Assembly (NCBI RefSeq): GCF_001028175.1
Contig: NZ_AEJF01000051.1
Coordinates: 44,246 to 108,245, forward strand
Reading direction: 5' to 3'
From: Caballeronia mineralivorans PML1(12)
GTDB taxonomy: Bacteria; Pseudomonadota; Gammaproteobacteria; Burkholderiales; Burkholderiaceae
DNA: 64,000 nt
Shown: piece by piece, positions 8,855 to 17,624 of the stretch
How the letters are laid out: every line of letters starts with the position of its first letter
Position numbering within the stretch: the stretch's first letter is position 1
The notes under the pieces: model-generated
What the model saw: the letters and a program-made list of their open reading frames with translations, nothing else
The model's database searches: none
Told to the model about the DNA's origin: nothing
Program-made: the position numbers and the translations under genes

Positions 8855-9740
8855 GCGCCATGCTGCCACGCACTTGACCGGTTACGAACGTGATGGTGCA
8901 CGAACGCACTGTTCAACACAACTCAAGTGCGTGTCGGTCGCGACGCTGCACGAACCGCGTAAGGTCTTAATAGCTGGCCTTAGCAGAGGCTTGGCCTCTA
9001 GCAAGCGCAGTGTGTACTTGTTTGTCGATGGACCTACGACGAATGCAGTTGCGTTGTGAACAGATCAGAGTCGTTCTGGCGGTTTCGATGGAATCCGCAG
9101 GTGACCCAAAGGAAAGGCGCGCTGCATGATGGTCTTCGCGACAAGCCAGGCTTCCGCTCGGTCAGTACCTCGTTTCATGACGCTCGACTTTAGAATATCG
9201 TCGAACTCGGCGAGCAGCACAAGCAAAAATGGCAAGACCCATCAGACGTGTGTTTTCGTCAGCTACGAGGCTGGCCAAGACGGGCTGTAGATAGAGCGCG
9301 AGTCGCTCGCGGTATCACATGCCTCGCGATCACCTATGCTCACAAGCGACGCGCAAGGACTCACCGGTTCGACGCGACCGCACCCGTCGCCTACCTTTGC
9401 GTGGTTGCATGCGGAATACGACGGCACGAGTGTCGTGCGCGTCCAACCAAGCAAGAGAGGCATCTCGTCATTTCATCCATCGGCGTTGCGCAAGGGAATG
9501 CTTCAGCACCGAGTATGCATCCGCAAGCTTCTAATCACTATCAACATTTGAAACAAGGTTAGTCGTGGAGCTCTGGAGCGCCGAAATGAATGCTTGGGGC
9601 TCCCCAAATGACTTTTCATGGCACCTAGTCCTGTTATCCCATCCTGAGCGTACTCAGCGATTCGAGGCCCACTTCGCGACGCGAACAGCGATTTTCTGAC
9701 ACTTTCTAGAAACACGAGCCAACAAGTATTGATTACTATT
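8855..9740. other. Intergenic stretch without a recognisable gene
   Basis: About 0.9 kb between the binding-protein gene and the operator of the MFS gene. Short open frames on both strands (for example 9336-9551) show no family resemblance, no ribosome site and arginine/serine-rich out-of-frame composition. It may be decayed coding sequence. Nothing further can be supported. Confidence 0.5.
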
Positions 9741-9741
9741 T

Positions 9742-9761
9742 AGTTGACAATATAGTTGACT
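9742..9761 (+). promoter_or_regulatory. Putative GntR operator before the MFS-hydratase operon
   Basis: AGTTGACAATAT followed by AGTTGACT: two half-sites 12 bp apart. It matches the minus-strand reading of 4924-4943 at 19 of 20 positions. It lies 104 bp before the MFS start codon and is the best-preserved copy of the motif. Confidence 0.7.
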
Positions 9762-9864
9762 GCTTAGGTCGTCCCGCGTAAGGTATCGACCGAGACAGTG
9801 ATCGACCTCGGGCTTTCTGCGGAGAGGCGAGGCGATAGAAAAGAGCAATAGCGGAAGGAGACGT

Positions 9865-11175
9865 ATGAAATTCGGATGGTTCTCAAATCTCTCATTGAAG
9901 CAACGAAAGATTTATGCCGCTTGCTATGGCGCCGTCGCATTTGACGCGATGGATTCGACGATGTTTCCACTCGTCATACCAAGCCTCATCGCACTGTTGG
10001 GGATAACGCACCCGCAGGCGGGCGCATTGACATCAGCCGGTTTGGTTGGAGCGGCGATCGGCGGATGGGGTGCTGGAATTCTTGCAGACCGAATTGGACG
10101 CGTACGCGTGGTCCAACTCACCCTCATCTGGGTCTGCCTTTTCACATTCATATCAGCATTCGTAGTTTCGTTTCACCAGTTGATTGCCATTCGCTTTTTA
10201 CAAGGGCTCGGGATCGGTGGAGAGGGCGCGGCTGCCGGCGTCCTTATCAGCGAAGCCGTCGCCTCTAAGCTGCGTGGCCGCGTCGCTGCCTCGATCCAAA
10301 GCGCATACGCAGTTGGTTACGCCATTTCAGTGTCGCTACTGCCGCTTGTGCACTTAATCGTTCCGGGTGAATGGGCTTGGCGAGTCTTCTTCGGAATTGG
10401 ATGCTTACCGGCGATTTTTGTGCTCTACATCCGCCGCAGCGTAGATGAATCGGATGTGTTTATCTACGAGCAAGGAAAGAAGAAACGAACTTCAGGTCGG
10501 CCTGCATTTCTTGAAATGTTCACGGGGCAATATCTCGCCTCGACGCTGACTGGCACATGTATGTCATTCGGGATCCTGGGTGGCGCTTACGTCATGATTA
10601 CGTGGCTCCCAACTTACTTGCGGATGGGCCTTCATCTGCCGGTCGCATACACTTCCGCGTTTCTCGGAATCAACATCTTGGGTTCTTTCACCGGACCGTT
10701 GCTTTGCGGAAATGTGATCGATCGGCTCGGTCGAAAACGGAGCATCATGCTGCTTCTCACATGTCAAGCAGTGAATGTAGCGGTCTACACCTTTGCGCCA
10801 CTGGCCGGGTTCATAACACTAATACTTGGCTATTTCTTAGGAGCGCTGCAAGCCGCGATAGCAAGCACGCTTATGCCTACGTTCTCCGAGTTGTATCCGA
10901 CGCGCATGCGCGCCGCCGGCGCCGGTTTCTGCACCAGCGTAGGACGGGGGTTCGGTTCAGCCATCCCTGCGCTTGTTGGCGTGCTGTCAGTGAACCTCAA
11001 ATTGGCAACAGCGATGGGATTCTGCGCGATAGCCGCATACGCGATTGGGATTATCTCGGCGTCGACTCTCCGCGAAGCCTCCGGTGTAGATCTTCACGAA
11101 GAGATCGGAGATGAATCATCGGCGCAAAACAACGACGACCCACAAAAGAAAACAGCCTACCAGTCCACTCAATAG
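9865..11175 (+). CDS. MFS transporter, aromatic acid:H+ symporter-like
   Basis: A 436-residue inner-membrane carrier with twelve predicted hydrophobic segments. An early acidic motif in helix 1 (YGAVAFDAMDSTMFPLVIP) and the loop 2-3 signature (GWGAGILADRIGRVRVV) are present, as is its half-repeat copy (GNVIDRLGRKRSIM). FLQGLGIGGEGAAAGVLISE is typical of the AAHS/SHS families that import benzoate-type acids with protons. GGAAGGAG lies 6-13 bp before the ATG. It is followed after 91 bp by the LigJ-like gene and preceded by a strong operator copy, so it is probably the uptake system of the pathway. Confidence 0.9.
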   Translation: MKFGWFSNLSLKQRKIYAACYGAVAFDAMDSTMFPLVIPSLIALLGITHPQAGALTSAGLVGAAIGGWGAGILADRIGRVRVVQLTLIWVCLFTFISAFVVSFHQLIAIRFLQGLGIGGEGAAAGVLISEAVASKLRGRVAASIQSAYAVGYAISVSLLPLVHLIVPGEWAWRVFFGIGCLPAIFVLYIRRSVDESDVFIYEQGKKKRTSGRPAFLEMFTGQYLASTLTGTCMSFGILGGAYVMITWLPTYLRMGLHLPVAYTSAFLGINILGSFTGPLLCGNVIDRLGRKRSIMLLLTCQAVNVAVYTFAPLAGFITLILGYFLGALQAAIASTLMPTFSELYPTRMRAAGAGFCTSVGRGFGSAIPALVGVLSVNLKLATAMGFCAIAAYAIGIISASTLREASGVDLHEEIGDESSAQNNDDPQKKTAYQSTQ

Positions 11176-11266
11176 AGATGACTTCGCCTTAATCGACGCA
11201 ACGAGGGTCTAGCAAGCCAATTTGCCTCCTAAGTCGTTGCGTCTTATTTGATACTCGGAGATATGA

Positions 11267-12301
11267 ATGATTATTGACGTACACGGACATTACACCACCG
11301 CTCCTCGCGCACTGAAGGATTATCGCGAACGCCAGATCAGCGCGTTTGATGTTGTGGGAGCGCCTCCGTTGAAGCCGGATCTCACGGTATCCGACGACGA
11401 AATCCGAGAGTCGATCGAAGAAAATCAGTTGCGAATCCAAAAGGAGCGCGGCATCGATGTCACCATCTTCTCGCCGCCCGCAGGCGGGATGGGCCACCAC
11501 ATTGGCACGGAAATCACCAGCCTCGATTGGACCCAGGCAAGTAACGACATGATCAGTCGCGTTTGCAACTTGTACCCTGAAAATTTCGTCGGTGTTTGTC
11601 AGTTGCCTCAATCACCGGGCGTTAGTCCAGCAAATTGTGTGGAAGAGTTGAGTCGTTGTGTTGAGGAACTCGGCTTTATCGGGTGCAACATCAATCCAGA
11701 CCCTTCCGATGGCTTCTGGACGGGCCCAGCCTTCACAGATCGTTATTGGTATCCATTATTTGAAAAAATGGTAGAACTGGATGTGCCGGCAATGGTACAC
11801 GTCAGTCAATCATGCAACGAAAACTTTCATCATACCGGGGCCCACTATCTCAACGCAGACACATCGGTCTTTATGCAACTCGTCTTGAAGAATCTTTTTG
11901 AAGACTTCCCGACTCTGCGACTGGTCATCCCACATGGGGGTGGTGCGGTTCCGTATCACTGGGGTCGATATCGCGGTTTGGCTCAAGACAAAAATCGACC
12001 GCTGCTTACCACTCTCCTTAAGAACATCTTCTTTGATACATGCGTGTACCACCAGCATGGAATGGAATTACTGTTGAAGACCGTGCCTGGAGACAACATT
12101 CTCTTCGCGTCCGAGATCATCGGCGCGGTCCGAGGTGTAGATCCGGAAACGGGACACAACTACGATGATACGAAGCGTTATATTGACAACCTAAAGTGGC
12201 TCGATGAAACCCTTCGCGAAAAAGTGTTTTCGGGGAACGCATTTAAAGTCTATCCGCGGTTGAGGGATCGTCTGCAAAATCGTGCGTTGGTCGAAGCTTA
12301 A
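11267..12301 (+). CDS. Amidohydrolase, 4-oxalomesaconate hydratase (LigJ)-like
   Basis: A 344-residue protein starting MIIDVHGHYTTAPRALKDYR, with the HxH metal motif and a lead closely resembling LigJ, the amidohydrolase-fold hydratase that turns 4-oxalomesaconate into 4-carboxy-4-hydroxy-2-oxoadipate. Further landmarks are RIQKERGIDVTIFSPPAGGM, the metal-site histidine in AMVHVSQS, LVIPHGGGAVPYHWGR, and ILFASEIIGAVRG near the end, where many decarboxylase relatives have SD. CGGAG is 6 bp before the ATG. With the LigI-like and RraA-like proteins it would complete the lower protocatechuate/gallate meta-cleavage route. ACMSD-type decarboxylases are the main alternative. Confidence 0.85.
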   Translation: MIIDVHGHYTTAPRALKDYRERQISAFDVVGAPPLKPDLTVSDDEIRESIEENQLRIQKERGIDVTIFSPPAGGMGHHIGTEITSLDWTQASNDMISRVCNLYPENFVGVCQLPQSPGVSPANCVEELSRCVEELGFIGCNINPDPSDGFWTGPAFTDRYWYPLFEKMVELDVPAMVHVSQSCNENFHHTGAHYLNADTSVFMQLVLKNLFEDFPTLRLVIPHGGGAVPYHWGRYRGLAQDKNRPLLTTLLKNIFFDTCVYHQHGMELLLKTVPGDNILFASEIIGAVRGVDPETGHNYDDTKRYIDNLKWLDETLREKVFSGNAFKVYPRLRDRLQNRALVEA

Positions 12302-12303
12302 GA

Positions 12304-13493
12304 CTAAACCAATCAGCGCGCGACAACTTATCTCATCAAACCGTTCGGGATCGACTATCCATCCTACGTCGTATTCGCGACGCGGCCCGCGGGTAAGCCA
12401 CTCGCGCGTTTCGAAAACGCATTCTTCTGCCGCCCGGGCCGGCATCCGCTGTATGCCGAGCACGCACAATGGATTCCGCAATACAATCTCGAAGAAACGC
12501 TGGTCGAGCACGCGCGCGAATTGCCGGCCGCGACGCTGCGCTTTAACACCACCGTTAAAGCGCTCACGCAGACTCAGGAGCGCGTCACGCTGACGCTCGA
12601 GACAGCGAACGGCACCGAACACGTCGAAAGCCGCTATGTGATTGGTGCCGACGGCGCAGGCAGCGCGACCCGAGCTACGCTCGGCATTCGAATGACCGGC
12701 GACGGCGCGCTGTCCAAAGACCGGATGCTGATCTTTCGCTCTGCTGAATTGCAGCAGCGGCATGAGCTGGGGGACGCGGTCGCGTAGGGGATGAATCTCG
12801 GCATTGGCGATGCTGTCGACATCGGCTGGAAACTTGCTGCCGTGCTGCCGTGCTGCAAGGCTGGGGCGGCGACGCGCTGCTCGACAGCTATGGCGAGGAA
12901 CGCCGGCCGGTGCATCTGCGCACCATTGACGAAGCCGTGATCAACCACACGCACTCGTCGGAGTCGCTTGCAATTGAAGAGCTCGAAGCGGACAACGCCG
13001 CGGGCGATGCCGCGCGGCGAACCGCATCGGAGCACATTGTTGAATGGAAGACGCGCGAATTCGATACGCTCGGCGTTGTGCTCGGCTACCGCTATGACGG
13101 CTCACCAGTGGTCTTCGATGACGGCAGCACGCCACCGCCCACGCATTACCGCGACTACGTACCGTCCGCGTGCCCGGGCGGCCGGGCACCGCACTTCTGG
13201 CTATCAAGCGGCGACTCAACCGCACGCGGTGAAGCGCTGTATGACCGTTTCGGCGAAGGCTTTACGCTGCTTGTCACGGCCGGCCCCGCGACAGCGGCGA
13301 CGCCGATGCTCGCGCACGCTGCCGAGTGAGGCATTCCACTCACACTGGTCACCGTCGACGATCCCGCCTTGCACGCGCTGTACGGCGCGCGTTATGCGCT
13401 GATACGGCCGGACCAGCATGTCGCGTGGCGTGGGGATGCGATGCCGGCGGATCTCGATGCTGTGCTCGAGACCGTGACCGGCGCAATCCACTA
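12304..13493 (+). pseudogene. Decayed FAD-dependent aromatic hydroxylase (MhpA/PheA-like)
   Basis: Pieces of a class A flavin hydroxylase lie in one frame or a neighbouring one. One piece carries YVIGADGAGSATRATLGI (the DG motif) around 12640. After a stop at 12785-12787 comes GMNLGIGDAVDIGWKLAAVL at about 12790, the conserved second FAD motif. Then a frame change, then LQGWGGDALLDSYGEERRPV, and a C-terminal thioredoxin-like part interrupted by a stop at about 13327. The N-terminal GxGxxG region and the segment before GMNLGIGDA are missing, so there are deletions, stops and a frameshift. The gene is dead. It may once have supplied the phenol-type hydroxylation for this pathway. Confidence 0.85.
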
Positions 13494-13562
13494 GTTCGCC
13501 CTAATCATCGGTACTCCTTGAAGTGTGGCGCCGATGTCATATTAGTTTTCAGGAGACTCATC

Positions 13563-14458
13563 ATGCGTTTTGCTTTCTACAAAAAGGCCGCTGCCACAGG
13601 CATTGCGGTTGCGGCCGATCATCAGTCGACCGATGCATGGTTCGATACCATCGATCTTGATCTGCCGTCTGCGGTGACACCGGCCGACGTTGCAACACTC
13701 GACAACGCGCAACGCGGCATCATCCGTCGTGCAATTGGAGCAGTAAGCGAGAGGGCAGATGCAAAACCTGTCGACATCGCGGCACACACGCTGCTGCCGC
13801 CGATCTCGCCGAACGCCCGGATCTTCTGCATCGGCCTGAACTACGCGGACCACGCCGATGAAAGCAAAATGGAAAAGCCCGCTTATCCGGTCGTTTTCCT
13901 GCGTACCTTCGAGAGTTTCGTCGGTCATGGGGTGCCGATTGTGAGCCGAAGTTGTCGAATGCGTTCGACTACAAAGGCGAAATGGTGGCTGTGCTGTCGC
14001 GCGGCGGACGCTATATCGATGCCAGTGATGCCGACGCGTATATCGCCGGCTATTCAGTGTCGAACGAAGGGTCGATTCGCGACTATCAACTCAAGCGCGG
14101 ACCGCAATGGACGATGGGCAAAAATTTCGATTCAAGCGGTTCGGTTGGACCTTACTTCGTCACCGCCGACGATTTGCCTTCGCTTGGAAAAGGACTGGCG
14201 ATCACGACGCGTATCAACGATGGCGTCGTCCAGCAGTCAAACACGGCAAACATGATTTTTGACGTCGCCCAAATCTTCGCGTACTTGAGCGAAGCGTTCG
14301 TTCTCAAGCCGGGTGACGTGATTGTGAGCGGCACGCCGGCGAGCGTTGGCGCGGCGCGCAAGCCACCGCTGTTCGTCAAGGCAGGCGATACGGTCGAAGT
14401 CGAAGTGGAACGGATTGGCAAGGTTGTGAACAAGGTGGTTGACGAAGGGGGCGTGTAG
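13563..14458 (+). pseudogene. Frameshifted fumarylacetoacetate hydrolase family protein
   Basis: A good ribosome site (AGGAG) precedes the ATG at 13563. The first frame runs through FCIGLNYADHADESKMEKP and VVFLRTFESFVGHGVPIV to about 13943. The rest, from PKLSNAFDYKGEMVAVLSRG to the end at 14458, is in another frame. A single-base loss in the stretch 13938-13946 would join them into one protein of about 298 residues. Metal ligands of the family (E of GEM, D of the NEGSIRDYQ block) and the ending FVLKPGDVIVSGTPASVG are retained. The lesion looks recent. Intact, it would hydrolyse or decarboxylate a 2-oxo acid from ring cleavage. Confidence 0.85.
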
Positions 14459-15638
14459 GCGTTGTCGAGTCTGCGCTAGGGCGGTTGCGCTTTTCGGCTG
14501 GAGCGCAATGATGTACTCGAACGCCACGGCAACTTGCTTTCAGATCGCCATCGTGCCGGCTTGGCACCGCTTCAACTTAAGGACTCCGTTCAACTCACCG
14601 ACGCGCATCGTGGAGGATCTTTGACCACGATGCTGGTATCGTCGTGAGCACGCCGCTGAAGCTGATGACGTCCCGTACCGCCTTCTCCCGGATCTACGAT
14701 CGGCGGCGGTGGCGAGGGGTCTCTGCTTGATTTTGCAGCCTGGCATAGCCCGCACATCCGTGTTGGTAGGCACGGATAGGGCGAAAACTAGCGGCGGCTC
14801 GGAGGTCTTCGATACGCTGGTAACTGCCGGGGTTCCACGAGGTCATGATGGCGGCCGAACTGCCAGCGTCGAGAAAGTAGGTGAGGGCCATCGCGATGAG
14901 CAGAATCCACTGCTTTCACATCAGTGCCATCGGTGTGGCAATGGCGCCAAAAACCGGCGGTAGCCTATCCTGCCATCACTTTTTCAATGTCGTATTTCGG
15001 CTTCGAAGTTCGACATTTTCTGCGAGGTTGATCCGCCGAGTTCGTGACGTTGACTGTCCGATTCTGTTAGTTATGTGCCAAGAGTCTGTCGGTGCGCCGG
15101 GGTGATTGGGACTATTACGTCTACCGGGTCGACGGAATCGAAAATGTCAGTATGTCGACTTCGATCCCGAAGTTCCCGAGGTCATCCGGGCGAATTTGAG
15201 CCGGACTGCTCTGCTGGTCGCACCGGTGTATAGCCTCAGTCTGACGGGTTCGCGCCCTGTGTCGGCCAGCTCTCATTCGCTGGTTTGCGATGTGCGCGCA
15301 GGAAGTCTGCGGAGCTATCCGATCAAATTTTCCGGTATGGTCGACTAAGCTTTGCAGGTGCTCCGTTGGGACTGCTCACTGCGGCATGCAGGTTGGAAGG
15401 TGTAGCGCTATGGCCGCACGTCGCTGCGCACCAGTTCGCTAGCTCATTAGCTCTGGCCTGCGATATGCCCTCTCGAAAGCTGATGGCTCGGGTCGGGTGC
15501 CAAAAATTTTTTCTGTTCCATCGGTTTCCTGCGTATTCCCATCGATTCCAGTCATGCGGTTCTAAAGTCGGAATGGGTATTGACGAGCAGCTTCGCGATT
15601 CGCATGATGGTCACGAAAGCGACGCATGGGAGTGAATC
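14459..15638. other. Island boundary region without a supported gene
   Basis: About 1.2 kb between the decayed catabolic genes and the conjugation-type genes. Open frames here, such as 15285-15635, lack family resemblance and ribosome sites. In IncP plasmids oriT lies directly upstream of traK, so an origin of transfer could lie in the last few hundred bases before 15639, but no nick-site motif was recognised. No copy of the tRNA fragment found at 46432-46479 was seen, so the left island end is not defined. Confidence 0.4.
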
Positions 15639-16103
15639 GTGCCGGGTGCAAAAGGCTACACACGGGCGCAGTGGGATGAGTTTGTCCATGCCCTTGATGC
15701 GTTACCGGAGAAGCCCCGGAATGAACAACGCGTCACGGTCAGCGATGCAATGAAAGAGATCCGGGCGCATATCACTGCCACCCAGGCGAAAGGATATACG
15801 CTCGAGGAAATTGTTCAGGAGGCTGGGCGTAAGGGGCTCGATGTGAGCATTGGCGCAGTCAAGTACGCGCTGTATCGCCCAGAACCTTCTGACGCAGTAT
15901 CCAGAACGGCCAATCCCAAGGCGCCGCGCGAGGCCGACCCGTCGTCCCGTCCGAAGCAGGCTGTAAAGCAGAAGGGTAAGCGCGTGGACAACGCACATGT
16001 CGTCGCACGACAACAAAGGGGAAGGGGTGTCAACCAGCCGGGATCGATGGAGATTCAGGACGCGTTCTCCTTTGAGATACGGCCTGATATCGAAAACCTG
16101 TAG
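15639..16103 (+). CDS. TraK-like oriT-binding/mobilisation protein
   Basis: A 154-residue protein from a GTG with GGGAG 6 bp upstream. The middle part (DAMKEIRAHITATQAKGYTLEEI, then SIGAVKYALYR) has the layout of the IncP TraK family: a helical block that counts as a DNA-binding fold, ending in a small HTH-like segment. The C-terminal third is basic and rich in Lys/Arg/Pro, suiting non-specific DNA contact. It precedes a TraL-like ATPase by 10 bp and a TraM-like protein, the same order as traK-traL-traM of IncP plasmids. The assignment rests on order and general similarity. Confidence 0.6.
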   Translation: MPGAKGYTRAQWDEFVHALDALPEKPRNEQRVTVSDAMKEIRAHITATQAKGYTLEEIVQEAGRKGLDVSIGAVKYALYRPEPSDAVSRTANPKAPREADPSSRPKQAVKQKGKRVDNAHVVARQQRGRGVNQPGSMEIQDAFSFEIRPDIENL

Positions 16104-16113
16104 GAGGTCGGTG

Positions 16114-16821
16114 ATGGATACGGTGCATCCCATTTATCTGGTCGGTGGCAGCAAGGGCGGTGTTGGAAAAAGCATGGTCACGCTTGCCCTGGCGGACTAT
16201 TTGCAGCGACAGGGTATCCATGCGGTGCTGCTGGAAACCGATACGTCGAATCCCGATGTCATGAAAGCGCTCAGGGACGATATCAAATGCGCGGCCTATA
16301 ACCTCGATGATGCAGACGGCTGGATCGGATTTGTGAACTTCTGTGATAGCCACCGGGGTGCGGCTGTGATCGTCAACACTGCCGCACGCAATCAGACCGG
16401 GGTTACACGGTACGGCGGGACGCTGGCCCGGACGCTGGCTGAACTGCAGCGGCAACTCGTCGTGCTGTGGGTGATCAACCGGCAGCGCGATAGCCTTGAG
16501 TTACTGCATATCTTTGGACAGACGTTTCCGGATACCTTGACGCATGTCGTTCGCAACGGCTACTTCGGTGAGCCGGACAAGTTCACGCTGTATCAGGAAT
16601 CGCAGCTTCGCAAAGCTATCGAGACGAAAGGACGGTCGCTCGACTTCCCCGATCTGGCGGATCGGGTCGCAGACGAATTGCGCAGTCAACGTATCTCCAT
16701 CCGCAAGGCGGCTGAAGTCATGCAGATTGGACAGCGCGCGGAGTTGTTTCGCTGGCGGGAATTGTGCGATGCCATGTTCTCGAAAGTGATCAGCATCGAG
16801 GGGATCATCCATGAGCAATAG
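16114..16821 (+). CDS. TraL-like ParA/MinD-family ATPase
   Basis: Start at ATG 16114 with AGGAGG at 16102-16107. This gives 235 residues beginning MDTVHPIYLVGGSKGGVGKS, i.e. a deviant Walker A (KGGVGKS) right at the N-terminus. VLLETDTSNPDVMKAL is the switch region, and VIVNTAAR replaces the usual Walker B D with N. The lack of an HTH and the small size match TraL of IncP and related ICE proteins rather than partition ParA. It is sandwiched between TraK-like and TraM-like genes with an 11-bp overlap to the latter. Its role in conjugation is accessory. Confidence 0.75.
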   Translation: MDTVHPIYLVGGSKGGVGKSMVTLALADYLQRQGIHAVLLETDTSNPDVMKALRDDIKCAAYNLDDADGWIGFVNFCDSHRGAAVIVNTAARNQTGVTRYGGTLARTLAELQRQLVVLWVINRQRDSLELLHIFGQTFPDTLTHVVRNGYFGEPDKFTLYQESQLRKAIETKGRSLDFPDLADRVADELRSQRISIRKAAEVMQIGQRAELFRWRELCDAMFSKVISIEGIIHEQ

Positions 16822-17545
16822 GCGGTCGAGGTCGGTCGATCCGCTCGTGCGCCTGTTTCGCGAGGTATCGGGGGATGTTCCTGACGGGGCGAGTCTCGCC
16901 CGTATGCACCAGGTATCGAGCGCACTGAACCTGCGTGACAATGACGCGTTATGGTCGATTATCGCAGTGCTCGAATACTATGCGCGCCTGTATGAAGCCA
17001 TGCCGGAGCGTATCCGGTGGGCGAGCGAGGGTAGTCTCGAAGCCGCGCGCCGGGAAGTCGGTGGCGCGACCGATGCGCTGATGCAGCAGCATCGGGATGC
17101 GCTGGAGCGATGTAAGGCGACGATCCAGTTGGCGGAAAGCCTGATACGGGAACATGAGGCGCGGTACCGGGCAGCACTCGCACAACTCAATGAGACGGCA
17201 ATGATGGCCTTGATCGAGCGCATGTCAAATCAGGTCGCGCGCACGGCGGGCAACCGGTTGGTCGGCGTCGCAGCAGTTTCGGCTCGTGAGCAACGCGAGC
17301 GACTGGACATTGCGATGTCCGCGTTTGGGCAGGCGGTTGAGGCAGCGACGGCGCGCGTGGAGGTGATGGCTACACGTATGGAAATGCGTTTTGTACGCTC
17401 GATACGTCGCCTGTTGCTGGCGGGCGGTGCCGTCGTCTGCCTGCTGCTGGTTTCCGGCGGGCTGGCGGACTGGTGGAGGGAGTGTCATCTGGCGGGCGCG
17501 GATTGTCGCACGGTGCAGATGCGGCAGGCAGACGGCAGGCCTTGA
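16811..17545 (+). CDS. TraM-like membrane-anchored conjugation accessory protein
   Basis: A 244-residue protein overlapping the preceding gene by 11 bp. The N-terminus (RRSRSVDPLVRLFREVSGD) precedes a helical NDALWSIIAVLEYYARLYEAMP block. A long Ala/Glu/Arg-rich coiled-coil stretch covers about residues 60-195, followed by one transmembrane segment (LLLAGGAVVCLLLVSGGLA, about 200-218) and a short cysteine-containing tail. The order and architecture fit TraM of the traKLM module, but direct family resemblance is faint. Confidence 0.6.
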   Translation: MSNRRSRSVDPLVRLFREVSGDVPDGASLARMHQVSSALNLRDNDALWSIIAVLEYYARLYEAMPERIRWASEGSLEAARREVGGATDALMQQHRDALERCKATIQLAESLIREHEARYRAALAQLNETAMMALIERMSNQVARTAGNRLVGVAAVSAREQRERLDIAMSAFGQAVEAATARVEVMATRMEMRFVRSIRRLLLAGGAVVCLLLVSGGLADWWRECHLAGADCRTVQMRQADGRP

Positions 17546-17624
17546 AGGGGCCGCCGTCTGCGTTGCCCTGTTACCAGAGCAACGGGTCGGGCTTACGCGA
17601 CGCGCCGGTCAGCTTGCGCGGTGC

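Noticed and set aside
15285..15635. 116-codon frame upstream of the TraK-like gene
   Set aside because: No ribosome site and no family resemblance; composition of random GC-rich DNA.
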